Part shown: in pieces, positions 31,406 through 39,508 of the stretch
How the letters are laid out: every line of letters starts with the position of its first letter
Position numbering within the stretch: the first letter of the stretch is position 1
Source of the DNA: [Haemophilus] felis
GTDB lineage: Bacteria; Pseudomonadota; Gammaproteobacteria; Enterobacterales; Pasteurellaceae
Reading direction: 5' to 3'
Assembly (NCBI GenBank): GCA_002015125.1
Contig: MUYB01000021.1
Location: forward strand, 2,283 to 66,282
Length of the DNA stretch: 64,000 nt
Made by a program: the position numbers and the translations under genes
Notes under the pieces: generated by a model
Told to the model about the DNA's origin: nothing
Databases searched by the model: none
The model's input: only the letters and a program-made list of their open reading frames with translations

Positions 31406-31783
31406 TTATTTATTGCGTTTTAAGAAAGCAATCGCTAGCGAGCCAATACAGGTACTGGCAATAATCCAAGAAAGTTTTTCATAGCCATTCATTGCCGCAT
31501 AAATTGAACCGTAAATACCGCCTGTTGCGATACCTGCTGCAAGCAATAACGCTCCCATTCTTTCAATAAAAGTAAACCAATCAATTTTCACTTCTCGTTT
31601 ACGGCGATTTTCAGCTTCTTTTGTGGTTTGTTCAATCACAAAATCGACTACGTCGGGGCGAAATTGATGTAGTCGTTCAAGAGAGTTAATATCTAAAATA
31701 GGGCTGTCAGTTTGGCTATGCGACAAATGGATTTCATTGCCAGTGGTATTTTTCGCCTTAACCTGTGTATTTTTGGTTGCCAT
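31406..31783 (-). CDS. DUF2335 membrane protein
   Basis: 125 residues from the ATG at 31783. The segment RPDVVDFVIEQTTKEAENRR followed by two hydrophobic helices (about 68-92 and 98-118) is the DUF2335 pattern of small prophage membrane proteins. Function unknown. An upstream start at 31828 is possible but would overlap the previous gene by 71 bases. Confidence 0.7.
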   Translation of the reverse strand: MATKNTQVKAKNTTGNEIHLSHSQTDSPILDINSLERLHQFRPDVVDFVIEQTTKEAENRRKREVKIDWFTFIERMGALLLAAGIATGGIYGSIYAAMNGYEKLSWIIASTCIGSLAIAFLKRNK

Positions 31784-31949
31784 ATTTGTGAATGTTGCAA
31801 TTAAGATTTGATGTAACGGTTTTGACATCACCTTTTAATTTTTGGCGATCTGTTTTAAAGCCATTACGTGTTGATGGGTATTGCGCTGGGCTTTTCATAA
31901 CCGAAGCGACAACATCTAAGTTTGTTAAGCGTTTAAGCAAAGCGACCAT
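31758..31949 (-). CDS. Hypothetical phage protein
   Basis: 63 residues starting MVALLKRLTNLDVV at ATG 31949, chosen because AAGGA lies seven bases upstream; longer readings are not supported. Basic, no recognised domain. Overlaps the DUF2335 start by 26 bases. Confidence 0.5.
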   Translation of the reverse strand: MVALLKRLTNLDVVASVMKSPAQYPSTRNGFKTDRQKLKGDVKTVTSNLNCNIHKYGNQKYTG

Positions 31950-32085
31950 AAATAAATCCTTGAGAATAAGTGAATACTTACCATAATAAGCGCGGTTAAC
32001 CAAAGAACTATGATTGCTGTCACCAATCTCACTCTCTCCTGAAAGCGCACACAGTTTAGAATAAATGAACCATTGGTGTCAAATA

Positions 32086-32409
32086 TCAAGCCTTAGTAAA
32101 ATTCACCACAGGCAATGCTACCGCTGGCGCCTCTTCCTCTTCCGTTAAATCTTCCTCATCTGTTAGATTAAGCCGTCCGCCTAAGGTTGCGTAGTTGGCT
32201 AAATCTTCCCAATGGTCGGCAAAATGTGGATTGCCGCCCAAAATGCGAGTACGCTTAACGCTTTGCATTGTTAAAGCGTAGAACTGGCAATTATCTAGAT
32301 GACCGTCGAGCCATTTCTGTGCAACTTGTTTCATTTCTGAGGCGAAAATTTCCGCACCTTGAATAAAATCGCCGTGGGTTTTTGAGCGTTGTTGAATTAA
32401 ATCAGTCAT
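32086..32409 (-). CDS. DUF6378-like phage protein
   Basis: 107 residues. RSKTHGDF near the start and NPHFADHWEDLANYATLGG resemble DUF6378, a family found in phage early regions, possibly related to nucleotide metabolism. Acidic C-terminal tail. Its start overlaps the end of the next upstream gene by 8 bases. Confidence 0.65.
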   Translation of the reverse strand: MTDLIQQRSKTHGDFIQGAEIFASEMKQVAQKWLDGHLDNCQFYALTMQSVKRTRILGGNPHFADHWEDLANYATLGGRLNLTDEEDLTEEEEAPAVALPVVNFTKA

Positions 32410-32905
32410 TGCGGTTGTCCTTTTTGTTTAAATCTCGTCGATTGATAAATTCCCTGCGTTCTTCTTGGAGTGCTTTAATGCGTTGTTCCAATCGGTCGAT
32501 TTCGTTGTCGATGTCGCCTAACGTGCGGGCGGTTTTTGGGGTGATGTTTTTAATCTGCATTAGTGGGTATTTTCCAAACTTATGCGGCGTTTTAAAATCC
32601 ACCGTAACGCCGCCTTCAGGTCTTCTGTCATAAGCAAGGCGATAGCGAATGACGTTCATAATGTCGCCATAATCACGGGGAAAATGGTATTTCGTTGTAT
32701 CGAGATAAGGTTCGATATGATTTCTAAATAAGAACTCCAGTCGGTGAATATTGAACTCTTTTTTAAGCGGTAAAACATCTTCAAGGGCGAACCACTGCCC
32801 TGCGTGAAGTCGTTCGGTAAGCTCACAGGCTTGGCGGATAAGCTGCATTTGTTCGCCGTTGCCGATGAGTTGGTATTGTTGGTTTTTTAAATCAAAAGGT
32901 TCCAT
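32402..32905 (-). CDS. Hypothetical phage protein
   Basis: 167 residues from ATG 32905 (GGAG upstream). Mixed helix prediction with a C-terminal coiled coil (GDIDNEIDRLEQRIKALQEE). No recognised family. Located between an uptake-word terminator and the DUF6378-like gene. Confidence 0.6.
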   Translation of the reverse strand: MEPFDLKNQQYQLIGNGEQMQLIRQACELTERLHAGQWFALEDVLPLKKEFNIHRLEFLFRNHIEPYLDTTKYHFPRDYGDIMNVIRYRLAYDRRPEGGVTVDFKTPHKFGKYPLMQIKNITPKTARTLGDIDNEIDRLEQRIKALQEERREFINRRDLNKKDNRND

Positions 32906-32922
32906 TTGTTTCTCCAATAAAA

Positions 32923-32940
32923 AACCGCACAAAAGTGCGG
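32923..32940 (-). terminator. Terminator containing an uptake word
   Basis: CCGCAC/GTGCGG stem with AAAA/TTTT loop; minus-strand product ends in TTTTTTATT. The right arm is part of AAGTGCGGT (32933-32941). It lies 17 bases past the end of the BRO-type gene. Confidence 0.85.
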
Positions 32941-32956
32941 TGGGTTTTTCGTTAAA

Positions 32957-33772
32957 TTAACTTAATCTAATGCGTTCAACGCAACTTGGATCGGCTTTCG
33001 CTAGGATTGCCTCGCCCTCATTGAGCCAAACATTAAATTCGCTTTTAATATCATAAGCCAGTGCTGCAAGATCGTTTCTGACGTAACGCTCTAGGCCAAG
33101 TAAACTAAATAATTCACGGTGGACGTGTTCGGTTTTTTCTGCCAGTTTCTTCGCAAAGCGTGCGTGTTGCATTATGGCTTTGAAGGTGTAGAGTGGCACT
33201 TGAACGCTGTCGTTTGGCTTGAAAGGGTTGGTAATAAGTTCGCCTTCTAGGGCGATTTTGTGAACGTACTCTACCGCCATTGGGAGTTTTTCCGCTGGAA
33301 TATCCTCAATGCTGTCTACGTTCATATATTGATGCACGAGGTTGTAGGCTTCGGAGTAAATTAAGCCTTTTTTGCTCACGAGCATATTGACGGCATTGCG
33401 TAAACCTGTGCGGTCGTCTACGGTGGTTTTTGATTGGTAAGCACCTGTTTTGCGGATTTCAGGTAGCACCTCTGCTGTTACCCATTTTCTGAAACGGTGC
33501 GGAACAGATCCTTTTTTCACGGCATCACGGCAACGCAAGATCAAAGTGTACATTCCGCTTTCTGAAACGATATTCATTTCTTGCTTTCCGCCTAGGGTGT
33601 CGGTTAAAGCGACACCCTTTTCATCATCATCTAATCGTTCGATTGCATCACGATAATTTGAAATGTTAATTACATCACAAAGATCTTTGGCAATAAACCA
33701 AGGTTCATTATTGATAGCTAAAGTGCGGATTGCTTGAGTTTCAAAAAGGAATGTTGAGAGTTGATTTGACAT
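32957..33772 (-). CDS. BRO-N antirepressor-like protein
   Basis: 271 residues. The N-terminal BRO-N domain includes EPWFIAKDLCDVINISNYRD, then SESGMYTLILRCR and the RFRKWVTAEVLPEIRKTGAY motif. The C-terminal half with GLIYSEAYNLVHQYM and PAEKLPMAVEYV is ORF6C-like. Such proteins antagonise phage repressors. Cargo gene of incomplete cassette 1. Confidence 0.85.
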   Translation of the reverse strand: MSNQLSTFLFETQAIRTLAINNEPWFIAKDLCDVINISNYRDAIERLDDDEKGVALTDTLGGKQEMNIVSESGMYTLILRCRDAVKKGSVPHRFRKWVTAEVLPEIRKTGAYQSKTTVDDRTGLRNAVNMLVSKKGLIYSEAYNLVHQYMNVDSIEDIPAEKLPMAVEYVHKIALEGELITNPFKPNDSVQVPLYTFKAIMQHARFAKKLAEKTEHVHRELFSLLGLERYVRNDLAALAYDIKSEFNVWLNEGEAILAKADPSCVERIRLS

Positions 33773-33932
33773 AGTTTTGTACCTTTCGTTTTTAGTTAAT
33801 TGCCACTTAGTAGGTGGCGGGCTTCAACTACCAAACGAAAGATCGGCGGAGCTTATTTCCACAGGGGTGTTTTATTAGGCTCTCTCGACCCGCCATAGTT
33901 TTAGGCAATTTCCTAAATTTTGGGTACAAAAA

Positions 33933-34012
33933 AACCGCTTTTTGTCGGAGCGAGCAACCGACTTTCGTTTAGTAGTGCGGTTATCTTAGTCCGAGTTGGC
34001 GGTTTTTGTCAA
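33933..34012 (-). promoter_or_regulatory. Cassette 1 cargo promoter with terminator-like leader
   Basis: Minus strand: -35 TTGACA (34007-34012), 18-bp spacer, -10 TAAGAT (33983-33988). The leader then folds as AACCGC/GCGGTT (33933-33938 with 33977-33982) enclosing GTCGG/CCGAC and ends in a T run. It begins directly after the stop of the cassette 2 cargo gene; no ibs or RHH gene remains here. Confidence 0.65.
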
Positions 34013-34013
34013 C

Positions 34014-34811
34014 TTAGATTTTGTTCATTGAACCGTTCAGTTTTAATATCTTGTAGATGACAGGTTCTTCTTCAATATATTCAACGAGAACATCAACTAA
34101 GAAAATTTTATGGTAAGGATATTCCTCATTTAAGATCATTTTTTCTTTGAGCGTTTTATCCTCAAATTTTACTCTGACGGGCTTTGGTGATACCGCTGGA
34201 ATAATCGCTCTATCTTGTGCTTTACTTTGGGCATCTGCGGTAGACGACCAATATAGTGCGGTATTCGGTATGGTATTATCTTCACGCTCTTTAAGCAGTT
34301 TTAGTTCTCTGTTGATGTTGTTTTGAGCCAATCCTGCAAGGGCATTATCAGCGTGTAGATGAATATGAACATCGCCTTGATTATTAGAAACTTGTAAGTT
34401 GAATTGTGCTTTGGCATCGAGTGCAATCGGCTCTAGGATATTAGAGGCATTTTTTAGCATTGCTGGGGTAAGGCGTTCAGGTTTTTCCCCTCTATTCATT
34501 GCCCAGTCTAAAATCATTTTGAGATGTCCTCCAAATTCAAGGATAGCGTTAGCTTGTTCAATCAGTGGATATGTACTTGATACCAGTGCGGCAAGCTCAA
34601 CAAGAAAACAGCCTTGTGTAATTTTTTCAACATAAATATGTTGTTCGCAAGGCTCAATATCGATTTTGTTGTCTTGGATAAATTGGCGATATTCAGCGGC
34701 AATCCCTTCCATACTTTGACAAAATACAGAGAGCTGTAGTGGTTCGCTGTTATCAATTTCAATCAATAATTTCATATTTTTATCTATTGTGTAATGGGTT
34801 TCAGCCACCAT
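34014..34811 (-). CDS. Cassette 2 cargo: protein of unknown function
   Basis: 265 residues from ATG 34811, preceded by GAGGTG at 5-base spacing. No recognised domain; a mid-protein hydrophobic helix near GCFLVELAALVSSTYPLI is too weak to call a membrane segment. A DVHIHLHADNALAGL stretch follows. It has the cassette promoter and leader upstream and is divergent from ibs A and RHH A. Confidence 0.6.
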   Translation of the reverse strand: MVAETHYTIDKNMKLLIEIDNSEPLQLSVFCQSMEGIAAEYRQFIQDNKIDIEPCEQHIYVEKITQGCFLVELAALVSSTYPLIEQANAILEFGGHLKMILDWAMNRGEKPERLTPAMLKNASNILEPIALDAKAQFNLQVSNNQGDVHIHLHADNALAGLAQNNINRELKLLKEREDNTIPNTALYWSSTADAQSKAQDRAIIPAVSPKPVRVKFEDKTLKEKMILNEEYPYHKIFLVDVLVEYIEEEPVIYKILKLNGSMNKI

Positions 34812-34831
34812 AACGCACCTCAAATTTTAGA

Positions 34832-34914
34832 TACAAAAAAAGCCACTTAATTGTGGCTTGCCTACTTTCTGCTGAAAGTGGGGGTAGTCTACTCTGAATT
34901 GGGGGCGGTGTCAA
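34832..34914 (-). promoter_or_regulatory. Cassette 2 cargo promoter with two-hairpin leader
   Basis: Minus strand: -35 TTGACA (34909-34914), 17-bp spacer, -10 TAGACT (34886-34891). The RNA would start near 34879 at hairpin ACTTTC/GAAAGT (34864-34879), then AAGCCAC/GTGGCTT (34840-34859) and a seven-T run: a complete intrinsic terminator about 25 bases before the cargo ATG. Confidence 0.75.
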
Positions 34915-35000
34915 ATGGAAAAATAGTATTTAATGCAAAATAACACTTGATTTTAGTATAGTAATGCAATATACTAATCTCGTTTTCGCAATAGGGCGGA

Positions 35001-35149
35001 AATAAGAAGAGCGGCTTTCACCGCTCAATTAACAAAGGAGCTGGAAGATGAGACCCTCACATATCATCCTCCTAATTATCCTGATGTTGGTAAGCCTACC
35101 AGCTTACTAAGGATAGCGTAAGACCTAGCGGGTACCACCGCTAGGCAGC
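35001..35149 (-). ncRNA. Sib-like antisense RNA A (antitoxin candidate)
   Basis: Promoter on the minus strand: -35 TTGATC (35179-35184), 17-bp spacer, -10 TATAGT (35156-35161). Predicted start near 35149. The transcript is antisense to ibs A and ends at the hairpin GAGCGG/CCGCTC (35009-35026) followed by TTCTTATTT. About 150 nt, as expected for Sib RNAs. Confidence 0.65.
35048..35110 (+). CDS. Ibs-like type I toxin peptide A
   Basis: 20 residues: a short polar start, a run of I/L/M/V and the ending LVSLPAY, closely like E. coli Ibs toxins, which end in ISF-x-AY. AGGAG at 35036-35040, spacing 7. Promoter TTGATT (34947) - 17 bp - TATACT (34970) and a leader hairpin at 35009-35026. The Shine-Dalgarno stretch 35036-35043 is perfectly complementary to 35146-35153 after the gene, so it may be masked. 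A hairpin CCTAGCGG/CCGCTAGG follows at 35124-35145. Antisense RNA A covers it. RHH A lies downstream. Confidence 0.75.
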   Translation: MRPSHIILLIILMLVSLPAY

Positions 35150-35198
35150 TCCTAAACTATACAACCTACGTTTTATAAGATCAAGTAAGGAATGAAAA

Positions 35199-35423
35199 AT
35201 GGCATACGCAAAAACAGAACATTCTCGCCAACTTCGCATTAAAACCGCAAATGCGTGGAACAAAAAGCAGTTAGAAGAAGGCAAGGTAAAACGGATGACG
35301 CTGCAATTTTCCGCCGACGATGCCGATGAATTGGATGCGATTGCTAAAGAGCTAGGGCTTTCTCGTCCGCAGGCGATTAAGCGGTTGTGTGAGGTGTATC
35401 GCAGTCAGGCAGTGTCAAATTAA
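35199..35423 (+). CDS. Ribbon-helix-helix-type protein A
   Basis: 74 residues. The strand-helix-helix pattern is KRMTLQFSADDADELDAIAKE then LSRPQAIKRLCEVYRSQ (split for length). N-terminal EHSRQLRIKTANAWNKKQ is conserved in copies B and D. Related to Arc-like repressors by fold; it probably acts on the adjacent divergent promoters. Its ribosome-binding region carries the -35 of antisense RNA A. Confidence 0.7.
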   Translation: MAYAKTEHSRQLRIKTANAWNKKQLEEGKVKRMTLQFSADDADELDAIAKELGLSRPQAIKRLCEVYRSQAVSN

Positions 35424-35424
35424 A

Positions 35425-36258
35425 TTATTCTTCACTCAATTTTGATTTAGGCGATACGCTTTCTACCGCTTTATCAATTCGCTTGCCTAAGCTATCAATA
35501 ATGGTGTCGATTGGGGTGGATTTCAGATCACGTTCAAACACTTTGGTTGGATTTGCCCCTAAATTATCAACGGCAATTTGTAATAGCTGTTTTTGTAATT
35601 CAGGGGATTGCTCTTGTGCTTGTTTTTTATAGCCTTCAAATGCCATTGCAGACGAGTATTTGTAGCCGTAATCTTCACGCAAGCGGAATAAGTAGGCTCG
35701 CTCTTTTGCTTTTAGCCAAGCAACAATCAGAAGTGGTAGCGATATGGCAGATTTAGCGATGAATTGCCCCCATAAGAACAGGTTTTCGGGGCTGAAACTG
35801 CTGTTAAATCCCCAGTAGGATATGCCTGCGGTAATGAGCAATGAGCCAATCAGGAAGCCATCCGCCCATTTCATTTTGCGGTTGATGTCGTCTTGTTGTT
35901 TTTTAAACGAGCCTGCCATACTGGCTCGGTTGGCATCGTCTATGATTTCTTGGATGTCTTCTTTCTGTTTTTTGAATAGTCCTAACATTTCTTCGATCTC
36001 CTTTTTATAGGCTTCTATTTTAGGTTTGTCGATTTCGGATTGTTTAGACAAGATCGTAATCTCTTTAAAATGGTTTGATGCCGCTTCTTGCCAATCAATA
36101 ATTTCATCTGTGATTTTGTCTAATTTTATGTGCCATTGTGAAATTTCATCAGCTTGCTTTTTATTGAGCTGATAAGCTTCATTGGCGGTTTTGAGTTTTT
36201 CTAACTCTTGCTCAATTTGTTGTTTGAGTTCAAGTAATTCAGCTTTCGTGGTTCGCAT
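35425..36258 (-). CDS. Cassette 3 cargo: coiled-coil membrane protein
   Basis: 277 residues. Long N-terminal coiled coil (about 1-135), two hydrophobic segments (WADGFLIGSLLITAGISYWGF near 140 and SAISLPLLIVAWLKA near 178), then a C-terminal helical domain ending in VSPKSKLSEE. GGGAG precedes ATG 36258. This resembles effectors seen in phage-defence cargo but no family is recognised. It ends 1 base after RHH A. Confidence 0.6.
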   Translation of the reverse strand: MRTTKAELLELKQQIEQELEKLKTANEAYQLNKKQADEISQWHIKLDKITDEIIDWQEAASNHFKEITILSKQSEIDKPKIEAYKKEIEEMLGLFKKQKEDIQEIIDDANRASMAGSFKKQQDDINRKMKWADGFLIGSLLITAGISYWGFNSSFSPENLFLWGQFIAKSAISLPLLIVAWLKAKERAYLFRLREDYGYKYSSAMAFEGYKKQAQEQSPELQKQLLQIAVDNLGANPTKVFERDLKSTPIDTIIDSLGKRIDKAVESVSPKSKLSEE

Positions 36259-36280
36259 TGTTTTCTCCCGAATTTTAGGT

Positions 36281-36347
36281 ACAAAAAAAGCCGTAAAAAT
36301 ACGGCTTGGAATGTAAAAATCTTAATCCGAAGCATTGTGGCTGTCAA
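36281..36347 (-). promoter_or_regulatory. Cassette 3 cargo promoter with terminator-like leader
   Basis: Minus strand: -35 TTGACA (36342-36347), 17-bp spacer, -10 TAAGAT (36319-36324), then stem AAGCCGT/ACGGCTT (36288-36294 with 36301-36307) and a T run before the cargo gene. Confidence 0.72.
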
Positions 36348-36433
36348 TATCAAAAAGGTTAAAAACTTTTCAATAATAGTTGTATTTTGTTATTGAAAAG
36401 GTATAATAATCTTGTTTTCGCAATGGTGCAGAA

Positions 36434-36579
36434 AATGAGAAGCCCGACTGAAATCGGGCAACTTAGGAGATTAGAAAATGAAACCCTATCAAATCATTCT
36501 TCTAATCGTTCTGGTGTTAGTAAGCGGTTACGTTTACTAAGAACGGCGTAAGACCTAGCGAGGACATTCGCTAGGCAGC
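36434..36579 (-). ncRNA. Sib-like antisense RNA B (antitoxin candidate)
   Basis: -35 TTGATT (36609-36614), 17 bp, -10 TATAGT (36586-36591) on the minus strand. Terminator stem GCCCGA/TCGGGC (36442-36459) then TTCTCATTTT. The stem differs in sequence from copy A but keeps pairing. Confidence 0.65.
36478..36540 (+). CDS. Ibs-like type I toxin peptide B
   Basis: 20 residues with an I/L/V core and the ending VLVSGYVY, the most diverged copy. Promoter TTGTAT (36380) - 16 bp - TATAAT (36402). AGGAG at 36465, spacing 8; AGGAG can pair with CTCCT at 36579-36583. Downstream hairpin CCTAGCGA/TCGCTAGG at 36554-36575 keeps pairing by compensatory change against copies A and D. RHH B follows. Confidence 0.72.
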   Translation: MKPYQIILLIVLVLVSGYVY

Positions 36580-36626
36580 TCCTAAACTATACAACCTACG
36601 TTTTATAAAATCAACAAGGAATTTTT

Positions 36627-36845
36627 ATGGCAAATGCAATGACTGAACACTCCAAACAACTTCGTGCGAAAACCGCAGCTGAGTGGAAGCGTAAACAACG
36701 TGAACTCGGCTTAGCTAAGCAGTTTTCGGTAACGCTAGAAACGGCGGTATGCGATGAGTTAAATGCGATTTTAGCGGAAATTGGCGGTACAAAAGCACAG
36801 GCGATTAAGCGGTTGTGTGAGTTGTATCGTCGTCAGGTTTCTTAA
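36627..36845 (+). CDS. Ribbon-helix-helix-type protein B
   Basis: 72 residues, same architecture as A: EHSKQLRAKTAAEWKRKQ, then QFSVTLETAVCDELNAIL and TKAQAIKRLCELYRRQ. The putative DNA-contacting strand differs from A (KQFSVTL versus KRMTLQF), which would allow separate operator specificity. Confidence 0.7.
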   Translation: MANAMTEHSKQLRAKTAAEWKRKQRELGLAKQFSVTLETAVCDELNAILAEIGGTKAQAIKRLCELYRRQVS

Positions 36846-36873
36846 TCCAAAAGGGCGGCGGGTTAAAATAAGG

Positions 36874-37086
36874 TTATTGTCTATCCTGAACCATATCTAA
36901 ACTAAAGGGTACGTTGATTTCGCCGTAGCGGTTTAATGCGACATTGCCGTTGTACACAACGATTTCGGCATCTTGGCAGAGAACTTGTAGATCTCGACCG
37001 CTTTTTAGTTTCGCTGCCCATTTCCATTGATTGGCAGGTGGCGGATCGATAAAATCCTCTGAAGTTAACATTAAAATTCTAATCAT
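36874..37086 (-). CDS. Hypothetical small phage protein
   Basis: 70 residues from ATG 37086 (MIRILMLTSEDFIDPPPANQ). No recognised family. Its start is 13 bases from the start of the divergent gene at 37100, so their 5' ends share the same stretch. Confidence 0.45.
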   Translation of the reverse strand: MIRILMLTSEDFIDPPPANQWKWAAKLKSGRDLQVLCQDAEIVVYNGNVALNRYGEINVPFSLDMVQDRQ

Positions 37087-37099
37087 AAGGGAGGTTCCT

Positions 37100-37294
37100 A
37101 TGTTTGTGGTATGTTGGCATAAAGAGCGTAACTGGCTTAAAGTTGAAACACTTGAAGAATGTATTCGAGCCAATTTAGACACCTTTGCGCAAAATAGTGA
37201 TAATGGTATGGTCTTGCTTGGTGCGTTTGATAATCACGACCAAGCAAGCGAATTTGCAACAAAATTACGCACTATGCGCCCTTTTGATAACTAA
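37100..37294 (+). CDS. Hypothetical small phage protein
   Basis: 64 residues, MFVVCWHKERNWLKVETLEE onward, with an excellent GGGAGG ribosome-binding site. No recognised family. It runs against the leftward operon and overlaps the end of the ssb-like gene by 4 bases. Confidence 0.55.
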   Translation: MFVVCWHKERNWLKVETLEECIRANLDTFAQNSDNGMVLLGAFDNHDQASEFATKLRTMRPFDN

Positions 37295-37944
37295 AACGGC
37301 ACAATGTCATCGTCAAAGTTATCACTTGGCGGTGGTGTGTAGCTACCGTTTTTTGCTTTGGCGTAGGTGTTTTGCTCTTGTCCGTAGAATTGATTTTGAA
37401 CTGCATAGCCTTGTTGTGGGTTCTGTTTTGCTCGTTCATCTTTGTCTTTGGTGTGTTCTACTAACCAGTCAATGCGTTCGGCTGGTTTATTTTCGAGTGC
37501 TTCAGATAAGGTTTTGCGACTTTTCGAACTGAATGGACAAATCACACTGAAACTGTAGGTTTCGCTGCCGTCTTGTTTTAAGCGGAGCGTTTTCTGTAAC
37601 ATCAAGCCGATTGGTTTGTTGGTGAGTTCAGGGGCGATAAGATGATCTTGATATGGTGCAGAGGTTAAGACTTTTACACCAGTGCAACCCATAATGGCTT
37701 GGATCATGTTGCTGCCACTTGGTAAGGCTTCGCCGTCTCGTTTGGTGTAGTAGATAGCGAGATAGTCGCTTTTTAAGCCGTTTTCATCTTCAAAAGCAAG
37801 CTCTAGGGCTTTGGCGCCGCCTTGACTGGTGATCCATTTTGCTAGGGTAATTTTGCCGACATACGCACCTGTTTCGGTGATGAAAGCGGCTTGTCCTGCT
37901 TTAACTGCTTGGTCTTGGTTGTAGGTAAAAATCGTGTTACTCAT
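37291..37944 (-). CDS. Probable phage single-strand DNA-binding protein
   Basis: 217 residues from ATG 37944 with AGGAGA upstream. The C-terminus is an acidic tail ending in DDDIVPF, like the SSB tip that docks partner proteins. The body (YLAIYYTKRDGEALPSG, MLQKTLRLKQDGSETYSF) resembles phage ssDNA-binding proteins of the DUF669 sort. It overlaps the RecA-like gene by 8 bases. Confidence 0.65.
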   Translation of the reverse strand: MSNTIFTYNQDQAVKAGQAAFITETGAYVGKITLAKWITSQGGAKALELAFEDENGLKSDYLAIYYTKRDGEALPSGSNMIQAIMGCTGVKVLTSAPYQDHLIAPELTNKPIGLMLQKTLRLKQDGSETYSFSVICPFSSKSRKTLSEALENKPAERIDWLVEHTKDKDERAKQNPQQGYAVQNQFYGQEQNTYAKAKNGSYTPPPSDNFDDDIVPF

Positions 37945-38611
37945 TTGTGTTCTCCTGTGTGGTTGAGGTGGTTGGAATGCCCCAGTAATCGCAGATTTGA
38001 TCATCTACGAATTTTAAGTCGTTGGGAATTTCGGTTTGCTCAAATAAGCCAATAGGGGATTTAACCGTATCTGAGCCGTTGTTTTGGGTGGTGAAAGTGT
38101 AATTACCGTCGCTAACTTGGGTGCGTAAGCAGACGGTTACCATTCCTTCAAGGGTGATTTTTTCATCCAGCATTTTGCCGATGGTTTTAATTTTGGTTTT
38201 GCCGAAGTTATCGGTTTCGGTATGGGCTAAAATGTACACTCGTTTATGCGGCGCTAAACAGGTGGCAAGATTGAAGATGTTCCACGCATTTTTGCCGATG
38301 TCGGTGAATTTATCGAAGCCTTTTTCGTTGGCACGCCGCATAAATTCGTTCGCCATAATGTACTGATAATCGTCTATCACGATAATGTCTCGTTGGGTTT
38401 TTTGCATTATGTTGCAGATTTGATCGACGTTATCAGTGATGAAGATATTCCCTGTGGGGTTATCTTTGCTAAATAGCTTCCACTCTGCTGAGCGAAACGG
38501 CAGTGGCTTGTGGATAGATTGAATTAGCAAGGTGTTCGCGGGGGCTAGGTGGCGTAAGCTGGTACTTTTACCCGTGCCACTTTCCCCTAAAATTAAGGTT
38601 GCAATACTCAT
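37937..38611 (-). CDS. RecA-like phage ATPase (AAA_24, possibly Sak4-like)
   Basis: 224 residues. Walker A GESGTGKST at 9-17, Walker B IIVIDDYQYI near 75-84, and a RecA-fold sensor region RVYILAHTET. AAA_24 proteins paired with SSB in phages act in single-strand annealing recombination (Sak4 type); the pairing with the ssb-like gene supports this, but it is an inference. Confidence 0.72.
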   Translation of the reverse strand: MSIATLILGESGTGKSTSLRHLAPANTLLIQSIHKPLPFRSAEWKLFSKDNPTGNIFITDNVDQICNIMQKTQRDIIVIDDYQYIMANEFMRRANEKGFDKFTDIGKNAWNIFNLATCLAPHKRVYILAHTETDNFGKTKIKTIGKMLDEKITLEGMVTVCLRTQVSDGNYTFTTQNNGSDTVKSPIGLFEQTEIPNDLKFVDDQICDYWGIPTTSTTQENTNE

Positions 38612-38620
38612 TTTATTCTC

Positions 38621-39121
38621 CTACCTAATCGTCAACACCTGACTTGCCACAAGGCTGGCGCCAACGACGCTTTCTCCTGCTTTTAGCCGTGCTTTAATAG
38701 CGGTTAAATCAGGGCTAACTTTAACTTTTACTAACTCTTCATCAAGGTTATTTGCCATAAACAGATTTTCGTCCAGCTCAACAGCATTGTCCGCTTGTTC
38801 ACGATAAGAAACATTGAATAAGCCACATTGCACTTTCTCAATGCCTGTGGCTTTAAAATTGGCTTTGAGGCGGTTTTTAATGCGGTCGATAGCGTTTTTT
38901 CGGGTTTTCTTCATGGCTTGAAGGCGTTTAATTTCCGCATCAATAGGGTCAATTTCTGCCTCAATATTGCGCATAACAAACAAGGTCTGTTCCACTTTTT
39001 TATCAAAGTCGTCTTCAATGCGATCTAACGCATTTAGCACCTCTTCGTTATCTTCATATTCAGGGTCGAGCAATAAGGCTTGAATATTCAAGTAAGCTTG
39101 ACTAATATCATACAGTTTCAT
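38621..39121 (-). CDS. Siphovirus Gp157 family protein
   Basis: 166 residues. The N-terminal YDISQAYLNIQALLLDPE, the central coiled coil with IDAEIKRLQAMKKTRKN, and the YREQADNAVELDE segment fit Gp157, a phage early protein linked to host resistance in streptococcal phages and often found with recombination genes. Confidence 0.8.
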   Translation of the reverse strand: MKLYDISQAYLNIQALLLDPEYEDNEEVLNALDRIEDDFDKKVEQTLFVMRNIEAEIDPIDAEIKRLQAMKKTRKNAIDRIKNRLKANFKATGIEKVQCGLFNVSYREQADNAVELDENLFMANNLDEELVKVKVSPDLTAIKARLKAGESVVGASLVASQVLTIR

Positions 39122-39221
39122 CTTCGCCTTCCTTTGTTTCTAAGCAATTCACAGGGGCGTTAGCTTTCACTACGCCCGTTTCGATATCTTCCCAATCGGG
39201 CTGTTTATCCACGTTTAACAT
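39108..39221 (-). CDS. Small hypothetical protein
   Basis: 37 residues starting MLNVDKQPDWEDIETG, with AGAGGA upstream. It overlaps the Gp157 start by 14 bases and the end of the next gene by 7, typical tight early-operon packing. Function unknown. Confidence 0.55.
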   Translation of the reverse strand: MLNVDKQPDWEDIETGVVKANAPVNCLETKEGEDETV

Positions 39222-39499
39222 ACGCAGTATTCCTCTCTGCGTTTTTCATAAAAGCGCTGATTAACCACGATGTCATAAATTTCGCTATCGCGGATTGCGA
39301 GGTAATTGGCGCTAGCGCCTACCGCGAGCCAAAACATATCGTCGTTGGAGAGATATTCAGTGAGGACGGCGTGTTCGTCGCTGTATTCGTCTTTGGCTTC
39401 TTCGCTGAAGTGTTTCATGGCGTATTCTTTTTGGTAGTGTTCTTCCAACAAGCCGTCGGAGTAGCGGTCGTAGGCTCTAGCAAGTTCTCTGTCGTTCAT
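39215..39499 (-). CDS. Hypothetical phage protein
   Basis: 94 residues, acidic and tyrosine-rich, starting MNDRELARAYDRYSDG and ending in EEYCVC. No recognised family. Inside the recombination gene block. Confidence 0.6.
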   Translation of the reverse strand: MNDRELARAYDRYSDGLLEEHYQKEYAMKHFSEEAKDEYSDEHAVLTEYLSNDDMFWLAVGASANYLAIRDSEIYDIVVNQRFYEKRREEYCVC

Positions 39500-39508
39500 T
39501 TTATTCTC

